DNA of 64,000 nt, taken from Mycolicibacterium sp. YH-1. Lineage in GTDB: Bacteria > Actinomycetota > Actinomycetes > Mycobacteriales > Mycobacteriaceae. Positions 1-9,980 of the stretch are shown piece after piece; the stretch's first letter is position 1, and each line of letters starts with the position of its first letter. The translations under genes and the position numbers were made by a program. Location of the stretch: positions 6,820,001 through 6,884,000 of the forward strand of contig NZ_CP092915.1 of assembly GCF_022557175.1 (NCBI RefSeq), given 5' to 3'. Below the pieces are notes generated by a model. It was not told the DNA's origin and made no database searches. It saw nothing but the letters and a program-made list of their open reading frames with translations.

Positions 1-635
1 TAGGGCTTCCACACGTCCTCGATCAGTGCGCCGATGCTCAGCGCGTGCACCGCGGCGGGTGCGTCATCGCCGAGGCGTTCCAGCGCGGCGGGCAACGGCG
101 CGTACTCCATGCCGTCCCACGGCACGAACGGTTCGAGCCAGTCGAGTTCGGGCCGCTCGACGCGCGCACCCCAATACCGGCCATGCATGCGGGCCAGACC
201 ACGGACCCCGTTGGTCGCCTGCTCAGGAGTCAACGGCCGGGTGGCGTCGCGCGGATCGGCACCCCGCGCGTTCAGGTCCTCCATGACCAGGAGGAACTCC
301 TCGGCGTCCTCATCGATCGGTGCGGCGTAGACCAGCGGATGCTCAAGCGGCAGAGCGATGTTCGAGTTGAACAGCCTCGGTTCGTGCAGCAGTCCGCTGG
401 TGAGCTTGATCATCGCCTTGTGATCGGGATCGACGGCCTTGACGAACACCGTCGCCGGACCCGTCCCTGCGGCGTAGGTCACCGCCAGACGTGCGCGCCG
501 GTTGGTGCCGTCGTCGCGCATGTCGACTGTGACGGTGTCAACGACGGCCTCGGGGTGATGCCGGTTCAGCGCGGACGTGAGCCAGGCCGGGGTGATATCA
601 CTCCAGTCGCTCGGAACCACCAGTGCCGCAGTCAC
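1..635 (-). CDS. Phosphotransferase family (APH/ecdysteroid-kinase-like) protein, C-terminus off the window
   Basis: An open minus-strand frame runs from a GTG at 635 to the window edge, so about 211 N-terminal residues are visible and the end is missing. The reading includes a KAVDPDHK segment, where APH-type kinases carry the ATP-binding lysine (FVKAVD), and the hinge-like FLLVMEDLNARGADP, followed by LARMHGRYWG, all typical of the APH / CHK kinase-like fold that is abundant in mycobacteria. The catalytic HxD loop would lie beyond the edge. The GTG overlaps the stop codon of the upstream P450 gene (GTGA), so the two are probably translated together, which suggests a shared substrate, perhaps a hydroxylated lipid or steroid. 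The substrate cannot be told. Confidence 0.72.
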   Translation of the reverse strand, partial: MTAALVVPSDWSDITPAWLTSALNRHHPEAVVDTVTVDMRDDGTNRRARLAVTYAAGTGPATVFVKAVDPDHKAMIKLTSGLLHEPRLFNSNIALPLEHPLVYAAPIDEDAEEFLLVMEDLNARGADPRDATRPLTPEQATNGVRGLARMHGRYWGARVERPELDWLEPFVPWDGMEYAPLPAALERLGDDAPAAVHALSIGALIEDVWKP

Positions 636-1867
636 TTCACGTACGCCGGCATCGAGTCCCAACCGCGAATGGTCGACGTCGTGGAGAACACTGCACCTGC
701 CAGGTCCACCTCCCACTCCGGGAACCGCTTGAGGATCTCCTCCAACGCGATCCGACCCTCCAGCCGCGCCAGCGAGGAGCCCAGACAGTAGTGGGCGCCG
801 ACGCTGAAACCGAGATGCGCCCTCTGCTCGCGATTGATGTCGAAAACCTCACCGTCGGGCGGGAACTGGCGGTGATCGCGGTTGGCAGCGCCTATGAGCA
901 TCATCATGACGGCGCCCTGCGGCACGGTCTGCCCGTAGAACTCCGCGTCGCGGGTGACACAGCGCGCCACGTGCGGGGCCGGCGGCTCGAAGCGGACGAG
1001 TTCCTCGACGGCCTTGGGGATGAGCGTGGGGTCCTCGACCAGCTGGCGTCGCTGATCGGGATGCTCGGCGAGAACCTTTCCGGCCCAACCGATCAGGCGG
1101 GTGGTGGTGTCGTTACCCGCTCCGGCGACGACGTTGATGTAGATGAGCAGCTCATCGCGCGTCAGCTTGCGGGTGGTGCCCGTCTCGTCGACGAACTCGA
1201 CGTTGAGCAGCTCGGTCATGATGTCATCGGAGGGGTTGTCGACCCGCCAGGCGACGTAGTCGGCGAAGATGTCACCGCTGACCAGGCCCTCCTCGGCGGC
1301 CTTCATCGGCTTGCCCGCCTCGGTCTTCATCTGGCTGGTGACGTGCTCGCGGATCATCTCCTGGTCGCCCTCGGGGATGCCGATCAGGGCACTGATGGTC
1401 TTCATCGGCATGACGGCGCCGAGATCGGCGACGAAGTCGAACTTGCCCGCGCCAACCACGGCGTCGAGGCTCTCGGCGCAGTAGTCCCGGATCTTCGCCT
1501 CCAGCAGGGCGATCTTGCGCGGTGTGAACATGCGCGCCAACAACTTCCGGTGAATGTCGTGAATCGGGGGATCCTCGAATATCAGCACACCGGACGGAAT
1601 CGGGAAGTCGGCCCTGATCAGTTCGAGGATCGCGCCCTTGGCCGAGCTGAACAGGCCGTGGTCGACGATGCCCTTGTTGACGTCGTCGTAGCGGCTGAAC
1701 GCGTAGAAGTCGTGCTGAGCGTTGTAGTACAGCGGCGCCTCCTCGCGGAGTCGCTTGAACACCGGGTACGGGTCGGCGTTGATCTCGACGCTGTAGGGGT
1801 CGAAGTACACGTCACTGGTCGCGCTGAGGGTCACCGCGGTCCGCCTCTCTGAGGGCTGCGAGAGCAT
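632..1867 (-). CDS. Cytochrome P450
   Basis: A full-length class I bacterial P450 of 411 residues. The oxygen-binding helix I motif AGAGNDTT lies at about 248-255, the ExxR salt-bridge motif (E289, R292) follows, and the haem loop GFSVGAHYCLG carries the axial cysteine at C361. The loop has Ser where the usual pattern has Gly after Phe, as is common in mycobacterial CYPs. It would need a ferredoxin and reductase encoded elsewhere. It is the first gene of a two-gene unit with the overlapping phosphotransferase. The ATG at 1867 lies just beside an inverted repeat (1870-1883), so regulation by a TetR-type repressor is plausible. The CYP subfamily and substrate cannot be given from motifs alone. 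Confidence 0.95.
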   Translation of the reverse strand: MLSQPSERRTAVTLSATSDVYFDPYSVEINADPYPVFKRLREEAPLYYNAQHDFYAFSRYDDVNKGIVDHGLFSSAKGAILELIRADFPIPSGVLIFEDPPIHDIHRKLLARMFTPRKIALLEAKIRDYCAESLDAVVGAGKFDFVADLGAVMPMKTISALIGIPEGDQEMIREHVTSQMKTEAGKPMKAAEEGLVSGDIFADYVAWRVDNPSDDIMTELLNVEFVDETGTTRKLTRDELLIYINVVAGAGNDTTTRLIGWAGKVLAEHPDQRRQLVEDPTLIPKAVEELVRFEPPAPHVARCVTRDAEFYGQTVPQGAVMMMLIGAANRDHRQFPPDGEVFDINREQRAHLGFSVGAHYCLGSSLARLEGRIALEEILKRFPEWEVDLAGAVFSTTSTIRGWDSMPAYVK

Positions 1868-1869
1868 TG

Positions 1870-1883
1870 CTTACACGCGTAAG
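1870..1883. promoter_or_regulatory. Inverted repeat CTTAC-N4-GTAAG upstream of the P450 gene
   Basis: The 14-bp dyad CTTACACGCGTAAG ends two bases before the P450 start codon and is followed by a second TTACACG half. A dyad overlapping the translation start is where a repressor, often TetR-type in mycobacteria, would bind. The binding protein is not identified. Confidence 0.4.
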
Positions 1884-1924
1884 TTACACGGCAGCCTGAT
1901 CGCCGGACAAGCTTCTGCGCAACT

Positions 1925-2923
1925 TCAGGTCGACGAGCGCTGAATCAGATGGGCGACGTTCTGGCTGCTCGGCTCCGTGACGGACGGGTAGCCCAGCTCG
2001 GCCATCATCGCCGCGACGGACACGTCGACGATGGTCTCGGCGTCGAATCCGACCGAGGTCAGCGGCGGCGCGCTCACCGCACCCAGCGGCCTCGCGTCGA
2101 CGCCGATCACCGCCAGATCCTCCGGGCACCTCAGCCCGGCCCGCCGGATACCGTGCAGCACCACCATGGCCGTCTCGTCGCTCTCCGCGCACACCGCGGT
2201 GACGCCGTCGGCCACCCAGCCGGCGACCACGTCGGCGGCGTCCGTTCCGTCCATCGCGACCGATCCGACCGCGATATCGGGGAGTCCTCGGCCCGCCGCT
2301 GCCACCCGCAGACCCTCGAGCCAGTACTCCCCCAGCGGCCGCACCTGCTCGATATCGGAGAACGCGAACGCCAGCTGCCGGTGCCCCCTCGACACCAGGT
2401 GCTCGACCCGCATGTCGCCGATGGTCAGATGCAGCGCGCCCATCGCATGCAGTTGCGCACTGCCCAGATGAATCTGCGGGATGCGCGCGTCGGTGACCGC
2501 CTGCAGTGCGGCGCCACCCAGCGGGAACACGCTCGTCACCGCGATCGGGTTGAGGTCGGCGATCGCGTCGACGACGTTGCGGCCGTCCTCGGTCTCGAAC
2601 TGCAGCGACAGCACCACGCCGTGTCGCGCCAGCGCCGCGGTCAGTCGGCTGCCCACCTCGATGAGCAAGTCGCCCAGCGAGATTCGCGGGACGACGTAGA
2701 GCATGACCCCGCTACCGCCGCGGGCGAGATTGCGTGCGGCGAGGTTGGGCCGGTACCCGAGTTCCTTGGCCGCCGCGTGCACTGCGGCCCGGGTCTGCGC
2801 CGAGATGGTCTGGCCGGCGACGTCGTTGAGCACGTAGGTGACCGTCGCGGCTGACACCTTGGCCAGGCGCGCGACGTCGGCTTTCGTCGGCCGAGCTGGT
2901 CCCTTCACACCCACACCGCACAT
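1925..2923 (-). CDS. LacI-family transcriptional regulator
   Basis: 332 residues, normal for LacI repressors. The N-terminal helix-turn-helix reads KADVARLAKVSAATVTYVLN, followed by the hinge segment with YRPNLAARNLARG, then a periplasmic-binding-protein-like sensor domain to the end (for example VIGVDARPLG near the C-terminus). The gene begins 9 bases after the stop of the upstream MFS transporter and is in the same direction, so transporter and regulator form an operon. It probably controls its own operon through the AAGCGCTT site upstream of the transporter. The ligand is likely the transporter's substrate, which is unknown. Start chosen at the ATG at 2923; a GTG three codons in is an alternative. 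Confidence 0.9.
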   Translation of the reverse strand: MCGVGVKGPARPTKADVARLAKVSAATVTYVLNDVAGQTISAQTRAAVHAAAKELGYRPNLAARNLARGGSGVMLYVVPRISLGDLLIEVGSRLTAALARHGVVLSLQFETEDGRNVVDAIADLNPIAVTSVFPLGGAALQAVTDARIPQIHLGSAQLHAMGALHLTIGDMRVEHLVSRGHRQLAFAFSDIEQVRPLGEYWLEGLRVAAAGRGLPDIAVGSVAMDGTDAADVVAGWVADGVTAVCAESDETAMVVLHGIRRAGLRCPEDLAVIGVDARPLGAVSAPPLTSVGFDAETIVDVSVAAMMAELGYPSVTEPSSQNVAHLIQRSST

Positions 2924-2932
2924 CGTGGCATG

Positions 2933-4243
2933 TCAGCGCGTCGCGTCGTGCAATACGTCGGGCGGGCGCGACCCGGCGCGCAGCGGGTCACCCGCCGTCT
3001 CACGCAGACCGAGCACCGTCACCAGCGATAGCGCGGCTGCAACGATCAGGTAGAACGCCGGCGCCATCACCCCGTTGGTGCTGGTCAACCACGTCACCAC
3101 ATACGGCGTCGTGCCACCGAATCCGGCAACCGCGATGTTGTAGCCGACCGAGAACCCGCTGTAGCGCACCCGGGTGGCGAACAGCTCGACACCCGCGGTC
3201 ACGGCCGCCGAGATGTAGACGGACTCGATCGCCGCGAGGATGCAGTGCGCGGTGATGGCCGCCGCCAGCGATCCGGAGTTCAGCAGCAGGAACAGCGGGT
3301 AGGCCAGCACCGCGAAGCACGCCGACCCGGCGATCAGCATCGGTTTTCGTCCCACCCGGTCCGACAGTGCCGCGAACGGCAGAATCAGCACCAGGGCGAC
3401 CAGGCTGGCCAGCGTTGTCGACGTGAACGACGCCGTCTTCGAGTACTCCAGCGTCTTGATCAGGTAGGTCGGCAGGAACGTGAACACCACGTAGTAGCCG
3501 ACGTTGAAGATCAGGAACAGCCCGATGACCTGCAGAATCGACCGCCAAGACGTCGTAATCGCCTCGCGCAGGGGTCTTTTCGCCACGTTGTCGGTGCTGC
3601 TGAGCCGGGTGAACTCAGGGGTGTCGTCCAGGCGCAGCCGGATATAGAGCCCCACCATGCCCAGTGGCGCGGCGAGCAGGAACGGGATGCGCCACCCGTA
3701 GGAGTCCATCGCCGCGGCGGGTAGCGCTGCCTGTAGCACCGTCACGGTGATCGACCCGAGCAGGAAGCCGACCACGCCCGACCATGCCATGAACGTCACG
3801 ATGAGTCCGCGCCGGTCATCGGGCGCGTACTCCGCGAGGTAGACCGCGCCGCCGCCGTACTCCCCGCCCGCCGAGAAGCCCTGCAGGCAGCGCAGGAACA
3901 GCAGGAGCAGCGGTGCGGCGACACCGATCGCCTCGTAGGTCGGCAGCAGACCGATCGCCAGAGTGGCCGCTGACATCAGCAGGATGACGACCGCGAGCAC
4001 CCGCTGTCGACCGACGCGGTCACCGAGCGGCCCGAACACGAAGCCACCAAGGGGGCGCATGAAGAACGCGGCCGCGAATATCGCGAAGGTGTTCAGCAGC
4101 GCCGCGGTGTCATTGCCCGCCGGGAAGAACTTGGCGGCGATGTACGTGGCGAGGAACCCGTAGATGGCGAAGTCGAACCACTCGACGGCGTTGCCGATGG
4201 ACGCGCCGGTGACGGCCTTTCGCACGGCTGAGGGGGGCGGCAT
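2933..4243 (-). CDS. MFS transporter, metabolite:H+ symporter (ProP/KgtP-like) family
   Basis: 436 residues with about 12 hydrophobic segments. The N-terminal [14 protein letters not shown] segment is the hallmark of the metabolite:proton symporter branch (ProP, KgtP, ShiA), and [11 protein letters not shown] between TM2 and TM3 is the MFS signature; a second related motif is ALSDRVGRK between TM8 and TM9. [13 protein letters not shown] in TM4 is also family-typical. Uptake of a small organic acid, osmolyte or aromatic acid is expected, but the substrate cannot be read. It heads an operon with the LacI regulator and lies divergent to the O-methyltransferase gene. Confidence 0.9.
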   Translation of the reverse strand: MPPPSAVRKAVTGASIGNAVEWFDFAIYGFLATYIAAKFFPAGNDTAALLNTFAIFAAAFFMRPLGGFVFGPLGDRVGRQRVLAVVILLMSAATLAIGLLPTYEAIGVAAPLLLLFLRCLQGFSAGGEYGGGAVYLAEYAPDDRRGLIVTFMAWSGVVGFLLGSITVTVLQAALPAAAMDSYGWRIPFLLAAPLGMVGLYIRLRLDDTPEFTRLSSTDNVAKRPLREAITTSWRSILQVIGLFLIFNVGYYVVFTFLPTYLIKTLEYSKTASFTSTTLASLVALVLILPFAALSDRVGRKPMLIAGSACFAVLAYPLFLLLNSGSLAAAITAHCILAAIESVYISAAVTAGVELFATRVRYSGFSVGYNIAVAGFGGTTPYVVTWLTSTNGVMAPAFYLIVAAALSLVTVLGLRETAGDPLRAGSRPPDVLHDATR

Positions 4244-4297
4244 GCCGACCTAGGCTAGTCAGGGTCCGGTTGCGCGGGCGCAGAACAGGTTTGAGCG

Positions 4298-4305
4298 AAG
4301 CGCTT
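4298..4305. promoter_or_regulatory. LacI-type operator core AAGCGCTT
   Basis: A perfect 8-bp palindrome lies 55 bases upstream of the MFS gene start and fits the AAnCGnTT core of LacI-family operators. Its place before the transporter-LacI operon suggests autoregulation; it could also affect the divergent methyltransferase gene. This is inferred from motif and position only. Confidence 0.4.
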
Positions 4306-4349
4306 AGGGACCCAGGACACGCACAGCCCGTCGGCGTAGCGTCGGCGCC

Positions 4350-5003
4350 ATGACAACGCTCGAAGACGCCCCCGTCGCCTCGACCCTGAACCGGATGTAC
4401 ACCGAGTCCCGGGAGCAGATGTCCACGCTGCGTGCCCGGTTCGACGGAATCGACATGTCATCGGCCACCGCGCAGGAACGCGCCGACGCGCTGAGCGACG
4501 TCTACATGCCCGTCACGCCGGAGGCCGGCCGGCTGCTGTACGCGCTGGTGCGGGCCACCCGCCCGGCGACCGTCGTCGAGTTCGGGATGTCGCTGGGGCT
4601 GTCCGGGATTCACCTGGCGGCCGCGGTGCGCGACAACGGCAGCGGGCGCGTCGTGACGACCGAGTTGAGCAAGGCCAAGATCGCTGCCGCGAAGGGCAAC
4701 TTCGACGCCGCGGGACTCTCCGACGTCATCACCGTGCTCGAGGGCGACGCACTGCAAACCCTGGCCAATGTCGACGGTCCCATCGGCTTCGTCCTGCTCG
4801 ACGGCTGGAAGGAGTTCTACCTCCCGGTCATGAAGCTGCTCGAGCCGAAGCTGTCCGAGGGGGCACTCGTCGTCGCCGACAACACCAACATGCCCGACAC
4901 CCAGCCCTACCTCGACTACGTGCGCGACCCCGCCAACGGATATGTCAGCGTCAACTTCCTGGCGCGCGACACCGACAGCATGGAGCTGAGCTGCCGGGCC
5001 TGA
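4350..5003 (+). CDS. SAM-dependent O-methyltransferase (class I, catechol-type)
   Basis: 217 residues, the usual length of family 3 O-methyltransferases. VVEFGMSLGLSGIHLA (about 75-90) is the SAM-binding motif I, followed by the acidic VVTTELSKAKI and EGDALQTL motifs; IGFVLLDGWKEFY gives the metal-binding Asp region and VVADNTNMPD the second metal/catalytic region. Small-molecule methylation (catechol or flavonoid-like hydroxyls) is the family role; the actual substrate is unknown. It is a single gene facing away from the MFS operon. Confidence 0.85.
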   Translation: MTTLEDAPVASTLNRMYTESREQMSTLRARFDGIDMSSATAQERADALSDVYMPVTPEAGRLLYALVRATRPATVVEFGMSLGLSGIHLAAAVRDNGSGRVVTTELSKAKIAAAKGNFDAAGLSDVITVLEGDALQTLANVDGPIGFVLLDGWKEFYLPVMKLLEPKLSEGALVVADNTNMPDTQPYLDYVRDPANGYVSVNFLARDTDSMELSCRA

Positions 5004-5012
5004 TCCGCGCTG

Positions 5013-5831
5013 TTAGTCCAGCCCGTTGGAAAGCGTGAGGTACTCACCGGTCTTGCAGCGCCCCTGGTCCGATACCAGGTAGAGCACGGCGTTGGCGACG
5101 TCCTCGGGCTCGAGCAGTCCCGGCCGCGGGCGGCCCTTGGCGAAGACCTCCTCGACGTCGGCTCGGGTTGGCGTCTCGAGGTCCGGCCGGATCACCCGGT
5201 AGGTGTCGAGGTTGTGGATCATCGTGGTGTCGACCCCGGCCGGCAGCACCGCGTTGACCGTGATGCCGTACTCGGCGACTTCGTGGGCCACCGACTTCAC
5301 CAGCGCGACGACTCCTGCCTTGGCCGCCGCGTAGTGGGCGCCGCCGGCCGCCCCCGTCGTGGCGACGATCGAGGATGTCGCGACGATGCGTCCCGCGCGA
5401 CGGTCGATCAGATGCGGCAGGACGGCGCGGAACGTGTTGAACACCCCGGTCAGGTTGACGTCGATCATGGTCTGCCAGCGCTTGGCCGACATGGTGGCGA
5501 CCGGACCGCCGCTGGCGATCCCGGCGTTGGCGATCACGATGTCGATGCCACCGCACTCGCGTATCGCTCGCTCGGCCACACCCTCCATCGCCGCGGGATC
5601 GCGGACGTCGGCCGTGACCGCGACGGCGCGCCGGCCCAGGGCCTCCACCGCTTGCACGGTCTGCTGGAGATCGGCCGGGGTGGCCAGCGGGTAGTCAACC
5701 TCCTCGACCGGCCCGGCGATATCGCACAGCACGATGTCAGCACCCTCCCGCGCCAACGTCGTCGCGTGCGCACGTCCCTGCCCGCGTGCGGCTCCGGTGA
5801 TCAGTGCAACCTTGCCCTCGAGCGCACCCAT
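5013..5831 (-). CDS. Mycofactocin-coupled SDR family oxidoreductase
   Basis: An SDR of about 272 residues. The cofactor loop [12 protein letters not shown] near the N-terminus, NAG in VIANAGI, and the active-site Tyr-Lys pair in HYAAAKAG are intact. The insert after the second strand, with [13 protein letters not shown] followed by VEALGRR, is characteristic of the SDR subfamily that co-occurs with the redox peptide mycofactocin and holds NAD tightly; such enzymes oxidise alcohols by passing electrons to mycofactocin. The mycofactocin genes are not in this window. Start set at the ATG at 5831 ([10 protein letters not shown]); an ATG four codons upstream at 5843 is possible. It ends 9 bases from the convergent methyltransferase gene. 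Confidence 0.88.
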   Translation of the reverse strand: MGALEGKVALITGAARGQGRAHATTLAREGADIVLCDIAGPVEEVDYPLATPADLQQTVQAVEALGRRAVAVTADVRDPAAMEGVAERAIRECGGIDIVIANAGIASGGPVATMSAKRWQTMIDVNLTGVFNTFRAVLPHLIDRRAGRIVATSSIVATTGAAGGAHYAAAKAGVVALVKSVAHEVAEYGITVNAVLPAGVDTTMIHNLDTYRVIRPDLETPTRADVEEVFAKGRPRPGLLEPEDVANAVLYLVSDQGRCKTGEYLTLSNGLD

Positions 5832-5899
5832 GTGGCGTCCCACTTCCTTCGTCCCTCGATTTCACGTCCGACAATGGTGACCACGCCGGGCCGGGAAAC

Positions 5900-6334
5900 T
5901 CATCGCGCGGTCAGCGCGGCGAGGTTGCTGACCGAGTGCAACACGTCACCGCGGATCACCCTGGCGACCAGGCTGCCGATGGGACCGTCCAGCAACGCAC
6001 CGCGCAGGTCGGCGGTCAGGTGAAAGGTGGTGCCCGGGCGGTCGTCGACGATCCTCATCTTGAGCAGGATGTGCACGCCACCACGCCCGCTGCCCCGCAT
6101 GGCGATGCTGGTCGGCTTGGCGTACTCGGTCACCTCCCAGTGGATGGTGTTGCGGAACCCCTTCACCTTGATCAGCGAGGACACCGTGGTGCCCTCGTCG
6201 ATGACGGCGGGCACCGGGCTCTTCCAGCCGCCGAAGATGGTCAGCCACTCATCGAACCGGTCCAGGTCCGACGCGAGGGCCCAGGCCTGATCCGGTGAGA
6301 GGGCGGAGGAGACAGAGACGTCGACGGTCGCCAT
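5900..6334 (-). CDS. SRPBCC (START-like) family protein
   Basis: 144 residues, the size of single-domain SRPBCC/polyketide-cyclase-like proteins. The N-terminal pattern VDVSVSSALSPDQAWALASDLDRFDEW is the usual strand plus helix opening of the fold, and the C-terminal long helix is present. Mycobacteria hold many such proteins that bind hydrophobic ligands; no catalytic role can be assigned. It may be co-transcribed with the downstream SDR (gap about 70 bases). Confidence 0.8.
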   Translation of the reverse strand: MATVDVSVSSALSPDQAWALASDLDRFDEWLTIFGGWKSPVPAVIDEGTTVSSLIKVKGFRNTIHWEVTEYAKPTSIAMRGSGRGGVHILLKMRIVDDRPGTTFHLTADLRGALLDGPIGSLVARVIRGDVLHSVSNLAALTAR

Positions 6335-6379
6335 GACCTACCTCTACCCAGCTCGTGCCCGATCGACGCGCCGAGTGGG

Positions 6380-7549
<1,170 letters not shown>

Positions 7550-7626
7550 CTAGCCACACGCGCCGTAATCGGCTCGTTATCAAGGCGTTTCGCGATCGTT
7601 GGATGATGTGCGCATCAACGCCACCC

Positions 7627-7658
7627 TGTGAGTCACACACCAGTGACCTGTGAATCAC
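7627..7658. promoter_or_regulatory. Paired GTGANTCAC palindromes
   Basis: GTGAGTCAC (7628-7636) and GTGAATCAC (7650-7658) are spaced 22 bases start to start, about two helical turns, in the divergent region between the antigen 85 gene and the small secreted protein gene. Two like-facing palindromes at helical spacing suggest a dimer-binding operator. The regulator is unknown. Confidence 0.35.
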
Positions 7659-7728
7659 CTTGGGCGAGCAGCCGTCGGTGCGTCCGCTCACTCAAACTCG
7701 ACTCGACTCAACCTACGAAGGAGCTGTC

Positions 7729-8106
7729 ATGTCACTTTGCACATCCATGAGGCGCCGTGTCGCTACGGGTGCCGTCCTGGCGGGCGGTCTGGTGAGCGTC
7801 GCCCTGTTCGGGGGCGTCGCATCGGCGTTCGCCAACGAGGACCCCGCGGCGAACCCGCCGAACTGCAGCGCCGCCGATCTCGAGGGCGTCCGCGCCGGCG
7901 TCTCGGCGTCGACCTCGGCGTACCTGTTCGCCCATCCCGACCTCAACACCTACGAGTCGAGTCTTGGTGGGCTCTCCCGCGACGAGGTGTCGACGAAGTT
8001 GCAGGCCTACCTGGCGAATCATCCGCAGGAGCAGTCCGAGATCGCGGGCATCCGTCAACCGCTGGTGGACCTGCGGGATCGCTGCGCGGCCCCGCCCAGT
8101 CCCTGA
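7729..8106 (+). CDS. Small secreted hemophore-like protein
   Basis: 125 residues starting at the ATG at 7729, chosen because GAAGGAG lies at ideal spacing upstream and because an N-terminal signal peptide (RRRVATGAVLAGGLVSVALFG, cleaved near ASAFA) follows directly. The mature part carries two cysteines (NCSAADLEGV and DRCAAPP) and an all-helical pattern with LEGVRAGVSASTSAYLFAHPDLN, resembling the mycobacterial haem-binding/hemophore family (Rv0203-like), in which a short helical protein binds haem outside the cell. Haem binding is inferred from family resemblance only. Confidence 0.75.
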   Translation: MSLCTSMRRRVATGAVLAGGLVSVALFGGVASAFANEDPAANPPNCSAADLEGVRAGVSASTSAYLFAHPDLNTYESSLGGLSRDEVSTKLQAYLANHPQEQSEIAGIRQPLVDLRDRCAAPPSP

Positions 8107-8123
8107 GGACTCGCTGAGCCGCG

Positions 8124-8987
8124 CTAGCCGACGCCTGTCAGCAGGCTCGCGGTCCGCAACCAGATGAGCGCCCCGAACAGCACAAGTACGGCGACCGTGA
8201 CCCCCGCCTGGATGACGTTGCGGTGCTCACGTGGCGCATATGCGTAGGCCCAGCTGACCACCGCGCCGGCGAGCAGGCCGCCGACGTGGCCCTGCCAGCT
8301 GATTGCTCCCGTGCCCAGCTGGGGGCCGATGAACGTGATGGCCAGGTTCAGCACGATGAGCCCGACCACCCACTTCACGTCGATGTTGAGCTTGCGACCC
8401 AGCACGAACGTCGCGCCGAACAGGCCGAAGATCGCACCGGATGCCCCCGCCGTCGCGGAGTCGAGCGGCGACAGCAGATATACCAGCACCGAGCCACCGA
8501 TCGCGCTCAGGAAGTAGAGCGCGGTGAATCGCAGTCGGCCCAGCCATATTTCGAGCTGCGGGCCCACGATGTAGAGCGCCCACATGTTGAACAGCAGGTG
8601 CACGATTCCGTAGTGCAGGAACGCCGAGGTGAGCAGTCGGTAGTAGTCGTCGAAGTAGGCGACACCGGGTGCCCACAGCACCAACTGCCGTTCCACGTCG
8701 CTCGACACGGTCTGCAGAACGAACATCACGACGTTGACCGCGATCAGCACGTAGGACACCAGCGGGACGGTGTTCAACCTGCCGCCGAAGGCGTTGGTCG
8801 GCTGCCGGACTGACCGGGCGGCCGCGTTGACGCAGTCGACGCACTGGTGCCCGACGGGCGCGGTACGCATGCACTCGGGGCAGACGAAGCGCTGGCAGCG
8901 CGTGCACTGGATGTAGGTCGACCGGTCGGGGTGCCGGTAGCAACTCGGGGGCGCGCCCTGCGGGGCATGCGGGTACGGGGTACTCAC
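8124..8987 (-). CDS. Rhomboid-family intramembrane serine protease with N-terminal zinc ribbon
   Basis: 287 residues from the GTG at 8987. The first 60 residues hold a B-box-like zinc motif with paired cysteines and histidines (CYRHPD, CTRC, CPEC, HQCVDC). Six membrane segments follow. The catalytic dyad is intact: Ser183 in GASGAIFG and His234 in WQGHVGG, and the HLLFNMWAL motif with the oxyanion Asn is in TM2. It should cleave membrane proteins within the bilayer; substrates in mycobacteria are little known. The arrangement matches the mycobacterial Rv0110-type rhomboid. It follows the thioesterase gene in the same direction. Confidence 0.93.
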   Translation of the reverse strand: MSTPYPHAPQGAPPSCYRHPDRSTYIQCTRCQRFVCPECMRTAPVGHQCVDCVNAAARSVRQPTNAFGGRLNTVPLVSYVLIAVNVVMFVLQTVSSDVERQLVLWAPGVAYFDDYYRLLTSAFLHYGIVHLLFNMWALYIVGPQLEIWLGRLRFTALYFLSAIGGSVLVYLLSPLDSATAGASGAIFGLFGATFVLGRKLNIDVKWVVGLIVLNLAITFIGPQLGTGAISWQGHVGGLLAGAVVSWAYAYAPREHRNVIQAGVTVAVLVLFGALIWLRTASLLTGVG

Positions 8988-9054
8988 ACGACCACTCTTC
9001 CAGCTGGACCGGATACGGCGCACGCAGGACTCCGCATTGCGCCGATCAGGACCA

Positions 9055-9882
9055 TCAGAACCGCCAGAGCGCTTCCTGGCTGGTGCTGGCGACCAGTTCA
9101 CCGGAGTCCGCGTACAGCGATCCCACCACCAGGCCACGGGAGTCGCTGTGGTTGAGCGGCTTCACCTCGTAGCGATGCCAGCGGCGCGGGTCATACGGCC
9201 GGTGGAACCAGACCGCGTGGTCGAGACTGGCGGCGTACCCGATGCCGAGGCCCTCCGGCGCATCCGGCGGCCGGGCGACCGGGACCGGTCCGAAGTCGGA
9301 CATGAATGTCAGGGTGCAGGCGCGGATCAGCGGATCGTCCTCGATGGCGTCGTGCGTCCGGATCCAGAACGGCGGCACCGCGAACACCGTGTCATCCCCC
9401 GGCGTGACGCGCATGTCGAACCGGTCGGCGAACCCGATCGCCGGCGCCTTGGGCACCGCGTCATCGAACGCGACGGCGGGCACCACGGTGGGCTGCCAGT
9501 CGGCGGAGTCCTCCTGGCGGTGGAACGACGCGATCATCTCGAGGATGACCTTGCCGTGCTGGACGGCGGTCACCCGACGGGTGTCGAAGGACCGGCCGTC
9601 ACGGGTGCGCTCCACCTGCAGTTCGACGTCGACGCCGTACTCACCGCCCCGCACGAAGTAGAGGTGCAAAGACTGCGGCAGCTTGTCGGGCTCGACGGTG
9701 GCCCCCGCCGCGGCCAGCGACTGCGCGGCGATCAGCCCACCGAAGAGCCTGTCGCCGGGACCGCCGCTTGGGCTCGGCACGACGAACAGGTCGTCGCCGC
9801 GGCGGTCGAACTCCAGCAGGCGGGCGATCCAGCTTCGGTCCGCGGTCACGCCCGCCCCCGACTCAGAATTGACAGGTGTCAT
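9055..9882 (-). CDS. tesB: Acyl-CoA thioesterase II (TesB family)
   Basis: 275 residues making the double hot-dog fold typical of TesB. The N-terminal half has RLFGGLIAAQSLAAA and QSLHLYFVRGG, and the C-terminal half has SLDHAVWFHRP followed by SRGLVVGSLY, all family landmarks. The predicted reaction is hydrolysis of medium/long acyl-CoA to free acid and CoA in the cytosol. It faces away from the LLM oxidoreductase and lies just upstream of the rhomboid gene. Confidence 0.92.
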   Translation of the reverse strand: MTPVNSESGAGVTADRSWIARLLEFDRRGDDLFVVPSPSGGPGDRLFGGLIAAQSLAAAGATVEPDKLPQSLHLYFVRGGEYGVDVELQVERTRDGRSFDTRRVTAVQHGKVILEMIASFHRQEDSADWQPTVVPAVAFDDAVPKAPAIGFADRFDMRVTPGDDTVFAVPPFWIRTHDAIEDDPLIRACTLTFMSDFGPVPVARPPDAPEGLGIGYAASLDHAVWFHRPYDPRRWHRYEVKPLNHSDSRGLVVGSLYADSGELVASTSQEALWRF

Positions 9883-9980
9883 CGAGCGATCACCCTAGCC
9901 CAGGCGCGTCGTGGCGTCGCCTCAGGGTCCGCGTTGACCTGCACCGATGCGCCCAGGGCTACCGCACCACGTGCGGTTGA

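Noticed and set aside
623..1852. Long plus-strand open frame opposite the P450 gene
   Set aside because: It mirrors the P450 on the other strand, has no known motif, and high-GC codon bias opens such antisense frames.
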